Assembly: GCA_028345065.1 (NCBI GenBank)
Contig: JAOMCN010000002.1
Span: 1-64,000 of the forward strand
DNA: 64,000 nucleotides
From: Rhodospirillales bacterium
GTDB taxonomy: Bacteria > Pseudomonadota > Alphaproteobacteria > Rhodospirillales > UBA2165
Reading direction: 5' to 3'
In this document: in pieces, positions 9,188-17,195 of the stretch
Layout of the letters: every line of letters begins with the position of its first letter
Position numbering within the stretch: the first letter of the stretch is position 1
Position numbers and translations under genes: made by a program
Notes under the pieces: model-generated
The model's database searches: none
Told to the model about the DNA's origin: nothing
What the model saw: only the letters and a program-made list of their open reading frames with translations

Positions 9188-10168
9188 ATGAGATACGAGA
9201 AGTTCGAAATTTTGCTCCACCTTGCGCTTGAAATGCAGGCGAGACGCAGCGGCATGTCCCTCGAAGATATACAGGAGCGTTTTTCCGTCGGACGGAGGAC
9301 GGCCATGCGTATGAAAGATAGTATCATGCGCGTTTTTACTCAGGGTGACGAAGTGCCGTCAGACGACCGTAAGAAGAGATGGCGCATCCCCGGGGGCGTC
9401 GTCAATAAACTGATTTCCTTTACCGCAGAGGAATTGGCCGACCTTGAGGCGGCAGTCCAGATCCTGAAACGCGATAACATGAAGGAAGCCTCCGCTAACC
9501 TTGAAGACCTCTCCACCAAACTTAAGGCCCTCATGGATACCGGCGTCGCCCGCCGTGTCGAACCCGACCTGGAAGCTCTTCTCGAGGCCGAGGGCCTCGC
9601 CATGCGGCCCGGACCGAAACCGAGAATAAGCTCCCTCGTCCTTGAAGACCTGAGGGAAGCCATTAAAGCCTGCCAGAAAGTTGAAATCCGACACCGGAAC
9701 CGTGTGACCAACCGCCTGAGGAGCAGGGTTGTCTGCCCCTACGGTTTCCTATACGGCAACCGACACTATCTCCTGGCTTACGATGAAGGGGCCAGAGACT
9801 ACCGGAAGTTTGCCCTCCCCAACGTCGAGGAGGTGAACGGAACGGGAGACTATTTCGAGAGGGACGAAGGTTTTTCCATAGAGGAATATGCCGAGGCGTC
9901 ATTCGGCGTCTACAGCGAAGATCCCTTCGATGTGGTCTGGAAGTTCTCACCAGAAATTGCCGGTGACGTGAAGCAATACTCCTTCCATCCGCAGCAAATT
10001 ATGAAACAGGAAGAAGACGGCTCGGTTCTGGTAGAATTCCGGGCGGGCGGCATTCTGGAGATGGCCTGGCACCTCTATAAGTGGGGGCAGCACGTGGAGG
10101 TTATAAAACCCCGGGAACTCGCGGAAATGGTGCACCCCAACCGCATGACGTGGGAAGGTCAGATTTAG
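9188..10168 (+). CDS. WYL-domain transcriptional regulator
   Basis: 326 aa. Residues 1-60 form a winged helix-turn-helix (EDIQERFSVGRRTAMRMKD). The WYL domain lies around residues 150-235 and contains VCPYGFLYGNRHYLLAYDEG, with RHYL in place of WYL, then a FALPNVEEV strand. A C-terminal extension follows (WKFSPEIAGDV ... EMAWHLYKWG). WYL proteins sense nucleic-acid-type or nucleotide ligands and often repress phage-defence or DNA-damage genes. The ATG at 9188 has GGGAG a few bases upstream. The gene is divergent from the PcfJ-like gene with a candidate operator between them, which fits autoregulation (inference). Confidence 0.88.
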   Translation: MRYEKFEILLHLALEMQARRSGMSLEDIQERFSVGRRTAMRMKDSIMRVFTQGDEVPSDDRKKRWRIPGGVVNKLISFTAEELADLEAAVQILKRDNMKEASANLEDLSTKLKALMDTGVARRVEPDLEALLEAEGLAMRPGPKPRISSLVLEDLREAIKACQKVEIRHRNRVTNRLRSRVVCPYGFLYGNRHYLLAYDEGARDYRKFALPNVEEVNGTGDYFERDEGFSIEEYAEASFGVYSEDPFDVVWKFSPEIAGDVKQYSFHPQQIMKQEEDGSVLVEFRAGGILEMAWHLYKWGQHVEVIKPRELAEMVHPNRMTWEGQI

Positions 10169-10235
10169 AAGAAGCCCGGGAAACTGGATGAATGAACTAA
10201 TCGCCCTCAAATTCTAGGGTGCTGAAAAATTACAC

Positions 10236-12269
10236 TTATTTGGGATGTATCAAGGCGGGATTTGCTTCCGACCTCCTGCACCAGAACTGGTACATGGAAC
10301 TAAAACTATCCGGATAAAGTTTTTCGAAGTCATGCCAGTTATAAAAATTAGTCATATTCGGATCACCGGGAAACATACGCTTATAAGTTTGGCCGATTTC
10401 CGGTCTCGATAATTGAAGGCCAATGCACTCCAGTCCGAGGTTCCTTAAGGCGTCGCCAATTTCGGGAAACGTAAATGTATGTTCCTCGACGTGAAACAAC
10501 AAATCACGGGCACCGCTTATCGAATAGAAATCGTTGTATGCCAGGACATGACGTTTAGCGTCACCTTCAGGGGTATCCAATATCAAACGACGGGTTTCCC
10601 GAATAGCGTCTACCGTAGGTTGAAGATTTTGAGTGGAAATCCACTTACGAACATCTACTACGTGTCGCCTGGCATACTCGCTATAGAGACCAATTTTCAT
10701 GAGACCGTCGGGAGATAAACGCGAGAGGAGAATTTTCCAGCCATCTATGGGGTCGGCCATATGGTGAAGTACTCCCGTACAACTGATCACATCAAATTGA
10801 CCCTCACCGTCTTTAAGGTTGAGGATATCCCCTTGCAGAAACTGTAAATTGGAAATTCCGTATTCATCTGACCGGCGCATGGCGAAGGCAAGGCTTCGAG
10901 CACTTAAGTCAATGGCCGTTAATTGGCTGGTCGGATATCTAAGCGCCTCCTGGATCGGTTGCTGCCCGGTCCCGCAACCAGGAATAAGTATGGAGCAACG
11001 CCCAAATAGCTTCCCGGGGGCCTTAAAATAGGGAAATAACGACTGAAGCGTCTCCCCGACAGTGCTCGTTTTACTAGGGGACAAAACCGACCATCGGGGA
11101 AAGGGGTTCTCTTCGTATTGTTTTTGGACCTTGATGCTGGTTGCGTCGGTTACGGAAGAGAAGACCTCAATGCCACCCAAGAGACCTTCCTCCACTTGGC
11201 TGTCGAGGATCTGACTTTTAAATAATGTACCTAATGGTCCTTCGTTAAGTGCATCTGGTATTTCCTTTATCCAGTCACCTAATGATATATAGCTTGCCGA
11301 AATAGCCAGGGTGACACGTTCAGTATCATGAAGTCCATGGTTCGTATTAACTTTAGCCAGCAACGGATCCCAAATCTTTTTTAGAGTGGTTAACTCCCCT
11401 TCCCCGGCATAATATGCATACTCCGTGAGATAGGCCTGATGAGCCATAGAGACGCAAAATTCCAGGGGAACGACAGTACGTAAATCTTCATCGAATGCCG
11501 CCACCTCCAGAAGCCATCGACGGATTCCCGTCAAAATACGTTCGAATTCAGGTCCGTTTAAGACTGCCGATCTAAGAATATCCTGGAGAAGCCGATCGCG
11601 GGAAACCTCTATAACCCTATCACGATTTAATGAACGTACCTTCTTCCCAGAGGGTTGAGGTCCCAGAAATCCGGATATCGATACAATCGGTTCGGAAGAA
11701 AAAACCACTCTCGCCGCGATAGGCACGTATCTCTTCAAGTCGAATTCAGGAAGCTTAATCTCGGCCTCCAGGTGACGGCGGATCTCCCCCAGAAGGTCTG
11801 AACTGACGCCCTCCCAGTTGATTGTCTCGAGGGCATTAAAGAGATTTCTCCGCGTCAGTCCGTCTGAGGGATCCGTTGACAGCGCTGCGCAAAAAAGGGT
11901 AGCCGCCTCCAATGGATTACCCTCTTCTTTGGAGATAACCCCGAGGTTACGGAGGCCGTCTATATTCCCGGGATCAACGGTGAGGACAGCTTCAAACGAC
12001 AATCTGGCTTTCGGAAAGTCATTACAGGCGTAGTGATTTAGCCCGGCAAGATAGTGGTGTTTAAGCGTTGCCAGGTTCTTTTCTTCTGCCTCGGATAGAT
12101 ACCTGAGGGACGTATCGTAGTCTTCCCTCTCAAAAGATATTTTGGAAAGCAGTAAATAGGCTTCCGACGCCGTTTCATTATTGTCCAGAAGGGCTAGGCA
12201 TTTCTCTTGAGCGGCGATGCCGTCACCGCCTTCATAAAGTTTTTGCGCCAGGAAAAGATTTGTATTCAT
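10236..12269 (-). CDS. TPR-repeat SAM-dependent methyltransferase
   Basis: 677 aa. Residues 1-150 are TPR-like helical pairs (AYLLLSKISFEREDYDTSLRYL). A central region of about 250 aa is unrecognised. A class I methyltransferase domain follows with motif I ILIPGCGTGQQP, the acidic post-I strand LTAIDLSARSL, and FDVISCTGVLHHMADP. It ends in a family-type tail (FWCRRSE). TPR-methyltransferase fusions of this build are common in alphaproteobacteria; the substrate is unknown. It lies 19 bases downstream of the PD-(D/E)XK gene on the same strand, so probably co-transcribed. Confidence 0.8.
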   Translation of the reverse strand: MNTNLFLAQKLYEGGDGIAAQEKCLALLDNNETASEAYLLLSKISFEREDYDTSLRYLSEAEEKNLATLKHHYLAGLNHYACNDFPKARLSFEAVLTVDPGNIDGLRNLGVISKEEGNPLEAATLFCAALSTDPSDGLTRRNLFNALETINWEGVSSDLLGEIRRHLEAEIKLPEFDLKRYVPIAARVVFSSEPIVSISGFLGPQPSGKKVRSLNRDRVIEVSRDRLLQDILRSAVLNGPEFERILTGIRRWLLEVAAFDEDLRTVVPLEFCVSMAHQAYLTEYAYYAGEGELTTLKKIWDPLLAKVNTNHGLHDTERVTLAISASYISLGDWIKEIPDALNEGPLGTLFKSQILDSQVEEGLLGGIEVFSSVTDATSIKVQKQYEENPFPRWSVLSPSKTSTVGETLQSLFPYFKAPGKLFGRCSILIPGCGTGQQPIQEALRYPTSQLTAIDLSARSLAFAMRRSDEYGISNLQFLQGDILNLKDGEGQFDVISCTGVLHHMADPIDGWKILLSRLSPDGLMKIGLYSEYARRHVVDVRKWISTQNLQPTVDAIRETRRLILDTPEGDAKRHVLAYNDFYSISGARDLLFHVEEHTFTFPEIGDALRNLGLECIGLQLSRPEIGQTYKRMFPGDPNMTNFYNWHDFEKLYPDSFSSMYQFWCRRSEANPALIHPK

Positions 12270-12288
12270 TAATTACGATTTGAAGAGC

Positions 12289-13047
12289 CTATTCGATTTC
12301 ACTGCGTTCCCTGAAATAACGGCAGCTGTCGCAACCTTCTGACCCCTCCGGAATTTCATTGCTTCTTAGCGTATCCTTACATTGATATATAATGTCGTCC
12401 ACCCATCCGGTATCCCCGTCATAGGGAATGAGGGTCGTCCTGAAGAGCATCCTCCCGACCGTCCCGCCGCCAGTTTCTTCGTCGTAGAACGCCGTATCCT
12501 TGCGGCCGTTGATGTAGAGAAAGTAACCGGTCTCGTGGATGTCGAAACCGTTCTTACGGAACAGCCACTGGTAGACCTCCATCTGCCTTTTATAACCGAA
12601 CCCCCATCCGCTTTCGATGTCGGGGTCATCCTTCTTACTGGTCGATTTGTAGTCGACGATATGTAGCTGCCCCGTATCGAGACGCTCCCATACGTCATCG
12701 ATGGCGCCGGTAATCTCCTGGTTTGTCGGCTCATGGAGGTAACGGATGCCGCGGAAGTTATTTCTCCAGTCTTCCATGTCGGGGTGACTAAAGGTGTGAA
12801 CGTTCAGGTCATGGGTCTCCCAGACGTAGTGTGATTGCCCGCCTTTTTGGCGTACCTCATCGAATTCGTTTTTAAGGATGGCGTCCGTGGCAATAGCAAG
12901 CGTCAGGGGAATCAGCCGTGGTGGCTTAAGTCCGAGACGTCTCTTGAAATAAAAGCACTTTTGACAGCTGAGAAATTCATCGATAGCCGTCCGGCTCAGA
13001 ATAAAGGGGTCGTCGCGTTCCGGATCGAAGACGGTATGTTTAGCCAT
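12289..13047 (-). CDS. PD-(D/E)XK nuclease family protein (RecB/Cas4-like)
   Basis: 252 aa. The core motif is visible as GAIDDVWERLD followed by HIVDYKST (metal-binding D, then D-x-K), with a downstream RQMEVYQWL helix typical of the RecB/Cas4 fold. Cysteines near the N-terminus (SCQKCFYF) and C-terminus (QCKD, then CDSCRYF) could hold a Cas4/AddB-style iron-sulfur cluster. The N-terminal SRTAIDEFLSCQKCF is the usual start of this group. No CRISPR array or other cas gene is in the window, so it is a stand-alone DNA nuclease. First gene of a two-gene unit with the TPR-methyltransferase. Confidence 0.82.
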   Translation of the reverse strand: MAKHTVFDPERDDPFILSRTAIDEFLSCQKCFYFKRRLGLKPPRLIPLTLAIATDAILKNEFDEVRQKGGQSHYVWETHDLNVHTFSHPDMEDWRNNFRGIRYLHEPTNQEITGAIDDVWERLDTGQLHIVDYKSTSKKDDPDIESGWGFGYKRQMEVYQWLFRKNGFDIHETGYFLYINGRKDTAFYDEETGGGTVGRMLFRTTLIPYDGDTGWVDDIIYQCKDTLRSNEIPEGSEGCDSCRYFRERSEIE

Positions 13048-13149
13048 GTGTCACAATAATACACATTTTTATCTCACAGTAGCTTCTTTATTCTTTTCCT
13101 GTCGAAAACGGAAACCCCTGCAGCCGTTTTCTGACTGCAGGGAAAGGGT

Positions 13150-13395
13150 TTAATTGACGAGCTTTTCTCTTGTTTCCGTTGGTAAAATGCAGAAGGCATA
13201 CGTTTCCACATCCAGTTCATCCTTGAAGATGGTTTGCCACATCTCTGGATGTTCTTCCTTCCATTCCCTACATTCCCTGATCTCTTGCTGGTATTCCTCT
13301 AAAGGGGTTTGAGGTTCAACATAGAGGTCAGGTTCATCTATGGAATGGACTTGGTTTTGAAGATCATCCACCACTTCTAAAACGTTCTCCACCAT
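13150..13395 (-). CDS. Small acidic protein, paralogue of 14136-14321
   Basis: 81 aa from the ATG at 13395, which has CAGGAG 9 bases upstream. The longer ORF-track start at 13497 would run through the DUF5710 gene and is not used. The C-terminal 50 residues (EIRECREWKEEHPEMW...FKDEL...ETREKLVN) match closely the small plus-strand protein at 14136-14321, so this is a duplicated, real family. No known domain recognised. It lies 16 bases after the DUF5710 gene and is likely co-transcribed with it. Confidence 0.65.
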   Translation of the reverse strand: MVENVLEVVDDLQNQVHSIDEPDLYVEPQTPLEEYQQEIRECREWKEEHPEMWQTIFKDELDVETYAFCILPTETREKLVN

Positions 13396-13411
13396 ATCCA
13401 GTAACTCCTGG

Positions 13412-13597
13412 TTATCCGGGAAACATTGACGGGTCGGCGACCACCTCCTCGGGCCACCACTTCCTGAAGAGATCCGTATCGATATCATCGGGGACAAACC
13501 ACTTACGGGCTCCTTGATCCCATTTCGCGCCTAATTCCTTGGCGTCGTCTTTCTCGGCGTAGGGGCAGTTCAGATAAAAACGTTTTGTCGTAGTCAT
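13412..13597 (-). CDS. DUF5710-domain small protein
   Basis: 61 aa, almost entirely one DUF5710 module: LNCPYAEKDDAKELGAKWD...KWFVP, the same pattern seen twice in the kinase at 20319-21581. DUF5710 is a small domain found in phage, plasmid and topoisomerase/primase-type proteins, probably for nucleic-acid or protein contact. The start has AAGGAGAAG directly upstream. It forms a unit with the next small gene. Confidence 0.75.
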   Translation of the reverse strand: MTTTKRFYLNCPYAEKDDAKELGAKWDQGARKWFVPDDIDTDLFRKWWPEEVVADPSMFPG

Positions 13598-13680
13598 TTT
13601 ACTTCTCCTTGATTTACGGGATGGTTAATGGGACTGACGCCCCGGGGGTAAAGGCTTAATAACGACAACTGACGGTAAAG

Positions 13681-13935
13681 TTATTTGATCCCGCAGATGT
13701 CGGTGACGATGTAGCGCTTTGCGAAGTCAACCACGTCTTCGCCGAACCTGACGGAGACCTCGGCTAGAATTTCCGACATACTCCATCCTTTGGTTTTCCT
13801 GTTATATTGATTTACAGGCCCGGCATTAGCTTCATCCATCCTGGAACGGATGAAATCCTTAACCTGTTTCCTGATGACTTCTTCAGTCGTGAAGATATGC
13901 ACGTTCTCATGTTTGAGATTTAAGTCGAGTTTCAT
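13681..13935 (-). CDS. Hypothetical 84-aa protein
   Basis: Start taken at the ATG at 13935 (MKLDLN), which has TGGAG 6 bases upstream; the track start is four codons earlier. The product is helical and charged, with no recognised family. It is the promoter-proximal gene of the minus-strand small-gene group, facing the perfect inverted repeat at 13967-14018. A phage-like or plasmid-like accessory protein is likely from the context. Confidence 0.55.
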   Translation of the reverse strand: MKLDLNLKHENVHIFTTEEVIRKQVKDFIRSRMDEANAGPVNQYNRKTKGWSMSEILAEVSVRFGEDVVDFAKRYIVTDICGIK

Positions 13936-13966
13936 GATGATCTCCATTGATTGGGGTTGAATGACA

Positions 13967-14018
13967 TATGCGAACCTCCCAAAGGTTCGTAAGAACTCAC
14001 CTTTGGGAGGTTCGCATA
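13967..14018. repeat. Perfect 19-bp inverted repeat in a divergent promoter region
   Basis: Left arm TATGCGAACCTCCCAAAGG (13967-13985) and right arm CCTTTGGGAGGTTCGCATA (14000-14018) pair perfectly around a 14-base loop. There is no T run on either side, so it does not look like an intrinsic terminator. It lies between divergent small genes, where it could be an operator, a 5' leader hairpin or a recombinase/attachment-type site. Confidence 0.75.
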
Positions 14019-14096
14019 GTGTTTCGACGGTTATTGGGATGATTGGGTTAGGAAGAGAGGTAGGTCCAATGCATTCTTAATCGTAACATGACGAGT

Positions 14097-14115
14097 GTGA
14101 CCATTTTGGTCACAT
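14097..14115 (+). promoter_or_regulatory. Candidate operator, site 2 of 5
   Basis: GTGACCATTTTGGTCACAT contains a perfect palindrome GTGACCA-TTT-TGGTCAC (14097-14113), making it the most symmetrical of the five related sites. It lies 21 bases upstream of the ATG at 14136. This argues that the ORF-track start at 14088 is wrong, since that frame would run through the operator. Confidence 0.55.
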
Positions 14116-14135
14116 CCACATTGTTTAATGAATAC

Positions 14136-14321
14136 ATGGAAGATGAAAAAGCCCACCCCCTCACACCTCGAGAGCAATTTGAAAAAGAGATCATGGAGTG
14201 CAGAGAATGGAAAGACGACAATCCTGAAATCTGGAAGATTTTGTTTAAGGAAGAGATCGATGCCGAGACCTTCGCTTTTTACGTTCTCCCGAATGAAACA
14301 AAAGAAAAACTGTGGAACTAA
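14136..14321 (+). CDS. Small acidic protein, paralogue of 13150-13395
   Basis: 61 aa from the ATG at 14136. The conserved part, from TPREQFEKEI to ETKEKLWN, is alignable with the minus-strand protein at 13150 (ECREWK, then W..FK and the ET.EKL ending in both). The upstream ATG at 14088 would place a palindromic operator inside the gene and adds no conserved residues. The family is unnamed to my knowledge. It is followed by two more plus-strand small genes. Confidence 0.6.
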   Translation: MEDEKAHPLTPREQFEKEIMECREWKDDNPEIWKILFKEEIDAETFAFYVLPNETKEKLWN

Positions 14322-14384
14322 ACACGGAAACCGGGAGATCAAATTCCAGACCCGGATGCTGAACAAGCTCAAAAGGAGTTTATC

Positions 14385-14765
14385 ATGACTGCCAAAATAA
14401 TTGAGATGAAGCCAAAGTCTAAAGATACCGATGAAACGTCCAATAAAAAAGTTACCTGCTTTGTCTTTGCCAATCCATGCACGGGAATTATTCGAAGGAC
14501 CATCAAGTTGATGAAGGATGGCGTCCCCGTTCTTAAATATCTGGGTAAGGAGAAACTCTACAATACCTTTCTATTTACGGGTCAGGCTAATGAGGACACT
14601 CCCTTTCTGGCTGCCTTGGTTCCTTCAGACAATCCGTCCGCCATCAGGTGGTATGCCAAAGAGTTAGAGACTTTGGCTCAGGATATTGAGAATGGGGTGT
14701 ACGAGGGCGTTCCTACCTACTCTGCCGTTGAGGGGAATAATGAAGACGAGGTAGAAGACGACTAA
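14385..14765 (+). CDS. Hypothetical 126-aa protein with acidic tail
   Basis: The ATG has AAAAGGAG 8 bases upstream, a strong site. The product has a basic N-terminus, a compact alpha/beta middle (CFVFANPCTGIIRR ... YNTFLFTG) and a strongly acidic C-terminus (NNEDEVEDD). No family recognised. It sits 63 bases after the small acidic-protein gene on the same strand, inside the phage-like patch. Confidence 0.6.
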   Translation: MTAKIIEMKPKSKDTDETSNKKVTCFVFANPCTGIIRRTIKLMKDGVPVLKYLGKEKLYNTFLFTGQANEDTPFLAALVPSDNPSAIRWYAKELETLAQDIENGVYEGVPTYSAVEGNNEDEVEDD

Positions 14766-14819
14766 ACTCAAAATACTAGCTAGAACATATGATGATGCCT
14801 CTCTGAATTTATCACGAAG

Positions 14820-15524
14820 ATGTGGAAGTGGATACTAGCCGTCTATGCCTTCACTGTCGGGGTCGGCCTTGAGACCCCGGTTCTACAGATCGTGTTTTGG
14901 ATTTGTGTACTGATAAGTGTCGCGTGTTTTTTTATCTATTTTCTTATTGATCCCCTGGATAGCCTGAAAGATTCCCTTACCAAAATTTGGCAGAACTTCT
15001 TGGGGCGGATACCATTTGTCTCCTCTCCCAATTACTCACCCGACGTCACGGCAATAATTATAGAAAAATATAAAATGGGAGAAAGTCTTGAAGACATTGC
15101 CGATCTTACCGGTAAGACAGTGACCTCGATCAGAGGGAAACTCGTCTCCGAAAATGTCTACTCACAGTTTAAAACGCAGAGGATGAATGCCATCCAGAGA
15201 GGGACGTTCCACGACGGTCATGCTCTCACGCCCCTGGAATTAAAATCCGGCCAGGAGTACCGCTTTGACGACCTCCTATCTTACCTGAATAAAGCCGGAT
15301 ACCTGAGGGTCAACCGAAGTTGTGAGATGGGTTATTATTCCGTACATGGCGGCGTCGTGACTATTCATCCATTCGGTTGTTCAAATTCGATCAGTATCGA
15401 CTACTTCGGAGACACCGTTGAGGCAATAACCGACGATTTGGAGAAGACCGTTCTACTGACGGTTGTCATCGAACCATTCTCTCCATCAGAGTACGACGCC
15501 GGTGAGGCATTTAACTCAGATTAG
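14820..15524 (+). CDS. Membrane protein with HTH and UvrB-interaction-like domain
   Basis: 234 aa in three parts. Residues 1-50 hold two hydrophobic segments. Residues 72-115 form a helix-turn-helix of the type seen in phage proteins (YKMGESLEDIADLTGKTV...KLVSENVY). Residues 138-210 strongly resemble the UvrB-interaction domain of Mfd/UvrB: FDDLLSYLNKAGYLRV, then MGYYSVHGGVVTIHPF, then ISIDYFGDTVEAI. In Mfd this fold binds UvrA. Finding it without any helicase and behind a membrane anchor is odd. Possible roles include interfering with or recruiting UvrA (inference). SD upstream is weak. Confidence 0.65.
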   Translation: MWKWILAVYAFTVGVGLETPVLQIVFWICVLISVACFFIYFLIDPLDSLKDSLTKIWQNFLGRIPFVSSPNYSPDVTAIIIEKYKMGESLEDIADLTGKTVTSIRGKLVSENVYSQFKTQRMNAIQRGTFHDGHALTPLELKSGQEYRFDDLLSYLNKAGYLRVNRSCEMGYYSVHGGVVTIHPFGCSNSISIDYFGDTVEAITDDLEKTVLLTVVIEPFSPSEYDAGEAFNSD

Positions 15525-15814
15525 ATTTGGCTTATTTTACCTCCGGTCTTTCCAGGTCTTCCATCCCGTAAACTACTCTCAGTAAAATTTTAGGCAACTG
15601 CACTTGACTTCACGATCCGGAAAGTGCATTTACCCGCCATAACGTCCAAGGTGGCGCAACAGCGCTGCGATTTTTGAAAGAAAAACAAAGCAAAGAACCC
15701 CGGGCGTTCCTTTTTTCTCATACCGTTTTGTCCAATTGCGCTCGGATGACGGCGACGCGGCAGATTTGCGTGCACTTTAGTGCCCGCCGTTTTGGCGCCT
15801 AGGATACTCACGTT
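15525..15814. other. Long upstream region of the DEAD-box helicase gene
   Basis: About 290 bases with no credible gene. The minus-strand ORF at 15590-15865 overlaps the helicase start and has no homology-like features. The stretch near 15640-15680 (GGTGGCGCAACAGCGCTGCG followed by an A-rich run) can fold and is suited to a structured 5' leader, as often found ahead of cold-induced DEAD-box helicase genes. Confidence 0.35.
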
Positions 15815-17107
15815 TTGACAATCATAAAATTCTCCGAGCTCGGTCTTATCGAGCCACTTACGCACGCCTTAGAAGCACAAAATTATACGACGCCCACACC
15901 AATCCAGGAAAAGGCTATCCCACAAATTCTCAATAACGCCGACCTTCTGGGGATTGCTCAGACCGGCAGCGGGAAAACTGCTGCTTTCGTATTACCGATC
16001 GTACAACACCTGACTAATGGCAAACTCCGTCCCTCGGCGAAGGGTGCTTTGGTATTGATCCTGGCGCCAACCCGGGAATTGGCGTTACAAATTGGCGTTT
16101 TCGTCTCCGCATATGCAAAAAATTTACAGGTTCGACACACGGTCATCCTCGGCGGTGTAAATCAGAAGCGGCAGGTGAAGGCCTTATCCAGGGGCGTCGA
16201 CATTTTAATCGCGACACCGGGGCGATTACTCGACCTCAAAAAGCAGGGACACGTACACTTGAATGATGTTAAATACCTGGTGCTCGATGAAGCTGACCGT
16301 ATGCTGGACATGGGCTTCATCAAGGACGTACGAAAAATCGTTCGCGCCACGCCAAGGGACCGGCAAACGCTCTTTTTCTCTGCAACCATGCCGAAGGAAG
16401 TGGCCGGTCTGGCGGACGAAATTCTTCACGAACCCGTACGTATTGATATTACCCCGAAGGCCATTACCGCTGACCGCATCGAACAACACGTTTACCACGT
16501 CCCGGCATTGAAGAAAGGTGCCTTACTTAAAGATCTCCTTTCCGACAATGCGCTCTACCGCGTGATCGTATTCACGCGAACGAAGCACCGGGCTAATAGG
16601 GTCGAAAAGCAATTGGGTCAGGCCAGGATAGAAGCTGCCGCCATTCACGGGAATAAATCGCAGGCGGCGCGTCTGCGAGCGCTTGAGGGGTTCAAGGCGA
16701 ACCGGGTCCGCGTTCTCGTTGCCACAGATATCGCAGCCAGAGGCATTGATGTCGACGGCGTCACACATGTTATTAATTTTGATCTACCGAACGAACCTGA
16801 AAGTTATGTCCATAGAATTGGTCGTACTGCCCGCGCGGGAACCGAAGGAATTGCACTCTCTTTCTGCGACCCGGAAGAGCGGCATCACCTCCGTGGCATC
16901 GAACGCCTGATTAAACGCTCAATCGATGTCGTCGAACACGACCGGAGCGACGGTGTTGAAAACCAGGAAGCCCCGGACACTCCGCAGGGCAAACCGGTCC
17001 AGAGACAACAGCCCAAGCGCCCGGCGGGAGATAACAGAAAACGCAAAAAGAATAGAAACCGCAGACAGAATAGAAACCGCAACCGGAACAATGCCAAAGC
17101 TGCTTAG
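15815..17107 (+). CDS. rhlE: DEAD-box ATP-dependent RNA helicase, RhlE-like
   Basis: 430 aa. All SF2 DEAD-box motifs are present in order: Q motif ([11 protein letters not shown]), motif [31 protein letters not shown], then [16 protein letters not shown] and [10 protein letters not shown]. The C-terminal tail is basic and low-complexity (repeats of [16 protein letters not shown]), suited to RNA binding. It unwinds structured RNA in ribosome assembly or RNA decay. The start is TTG at 15815 ([11 protein letters not shown] aligns with the usual FxxLGL opening). A long upstream leader may regulate it at low temperature (inference). Confidence 0.9.
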   Translation: MTIIKFSELGLIEPLTHALEAQNYTTPTPIQEKAIPQILNNADLLGIAQTGSGKTAAFVLPIVQHLTNGKLRPSAKGALVLILAPTRELALQIGVFVSAYAKNLQVRHTVILGGVNQKRQVKALSRGVDILIATPGRLLDLKKQGHVHLNDVKYLVLDEADRMLDMGFIKDVRKIVRATPRDRQTLFFSATMPKEVAGLADEILHEPVRIDITPKAITADRIEQHVYHVPALKKGALLKDLLSDNALYRVIVFTRTKHRANRVEKQLGQARIEAAAIHGNKSQAARLRALEGFKANRVRVLVATDIAARGIDVDGVTHVINFDLPNEPESYVHRIGRTARAGTEGIALSFCDPEERHHLRGIERLIKRSIDVVEHDRSDGVENQEAPDTPQGKPVQRQQPKRPAGDNRKRKKNRNRRQNRNRNRNNAKAA

Positions 17108-17122
17108 GTCGTCATTTGACAT

Positions 17123-17177
17123 CACCTATTGCCTACCTACCGTGATGGAGCACAAAAGATTAGGTAAGCAATAGGTG
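17123..17177. terminator. Inverted repeat between convergent genes, probable bidirectional terminator
   Basis: CACCTATTGCCTACC (17123-17137) and GGTAAGCAATAGGTG (17163-17177) form a 15-bp stem with one mismatch around a 25-base loop. It lies exactly between the convergent DEAD-box helicase and ARPP-1 copy 2 genes. T runs are poor, so efficiency is uncertain. Confidence 0.5.
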
Positions 17178-17195
17178 GGGTTGGGGTCATATTTA

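Noticed and set aside
14097-14113. CRP-type site
   Set aside because: The halves TGTGA and TCACA are 9 bases apart rather than 6, and the other four related sites also deviate from the CRP pattern.
15590-15865. 91-aa minus-strand ORF ahead of the DEAD-box helicase
   Set aside because: It overlaps the helicase start, has no recognisable motif, and the region looks like a structured 5' leader.
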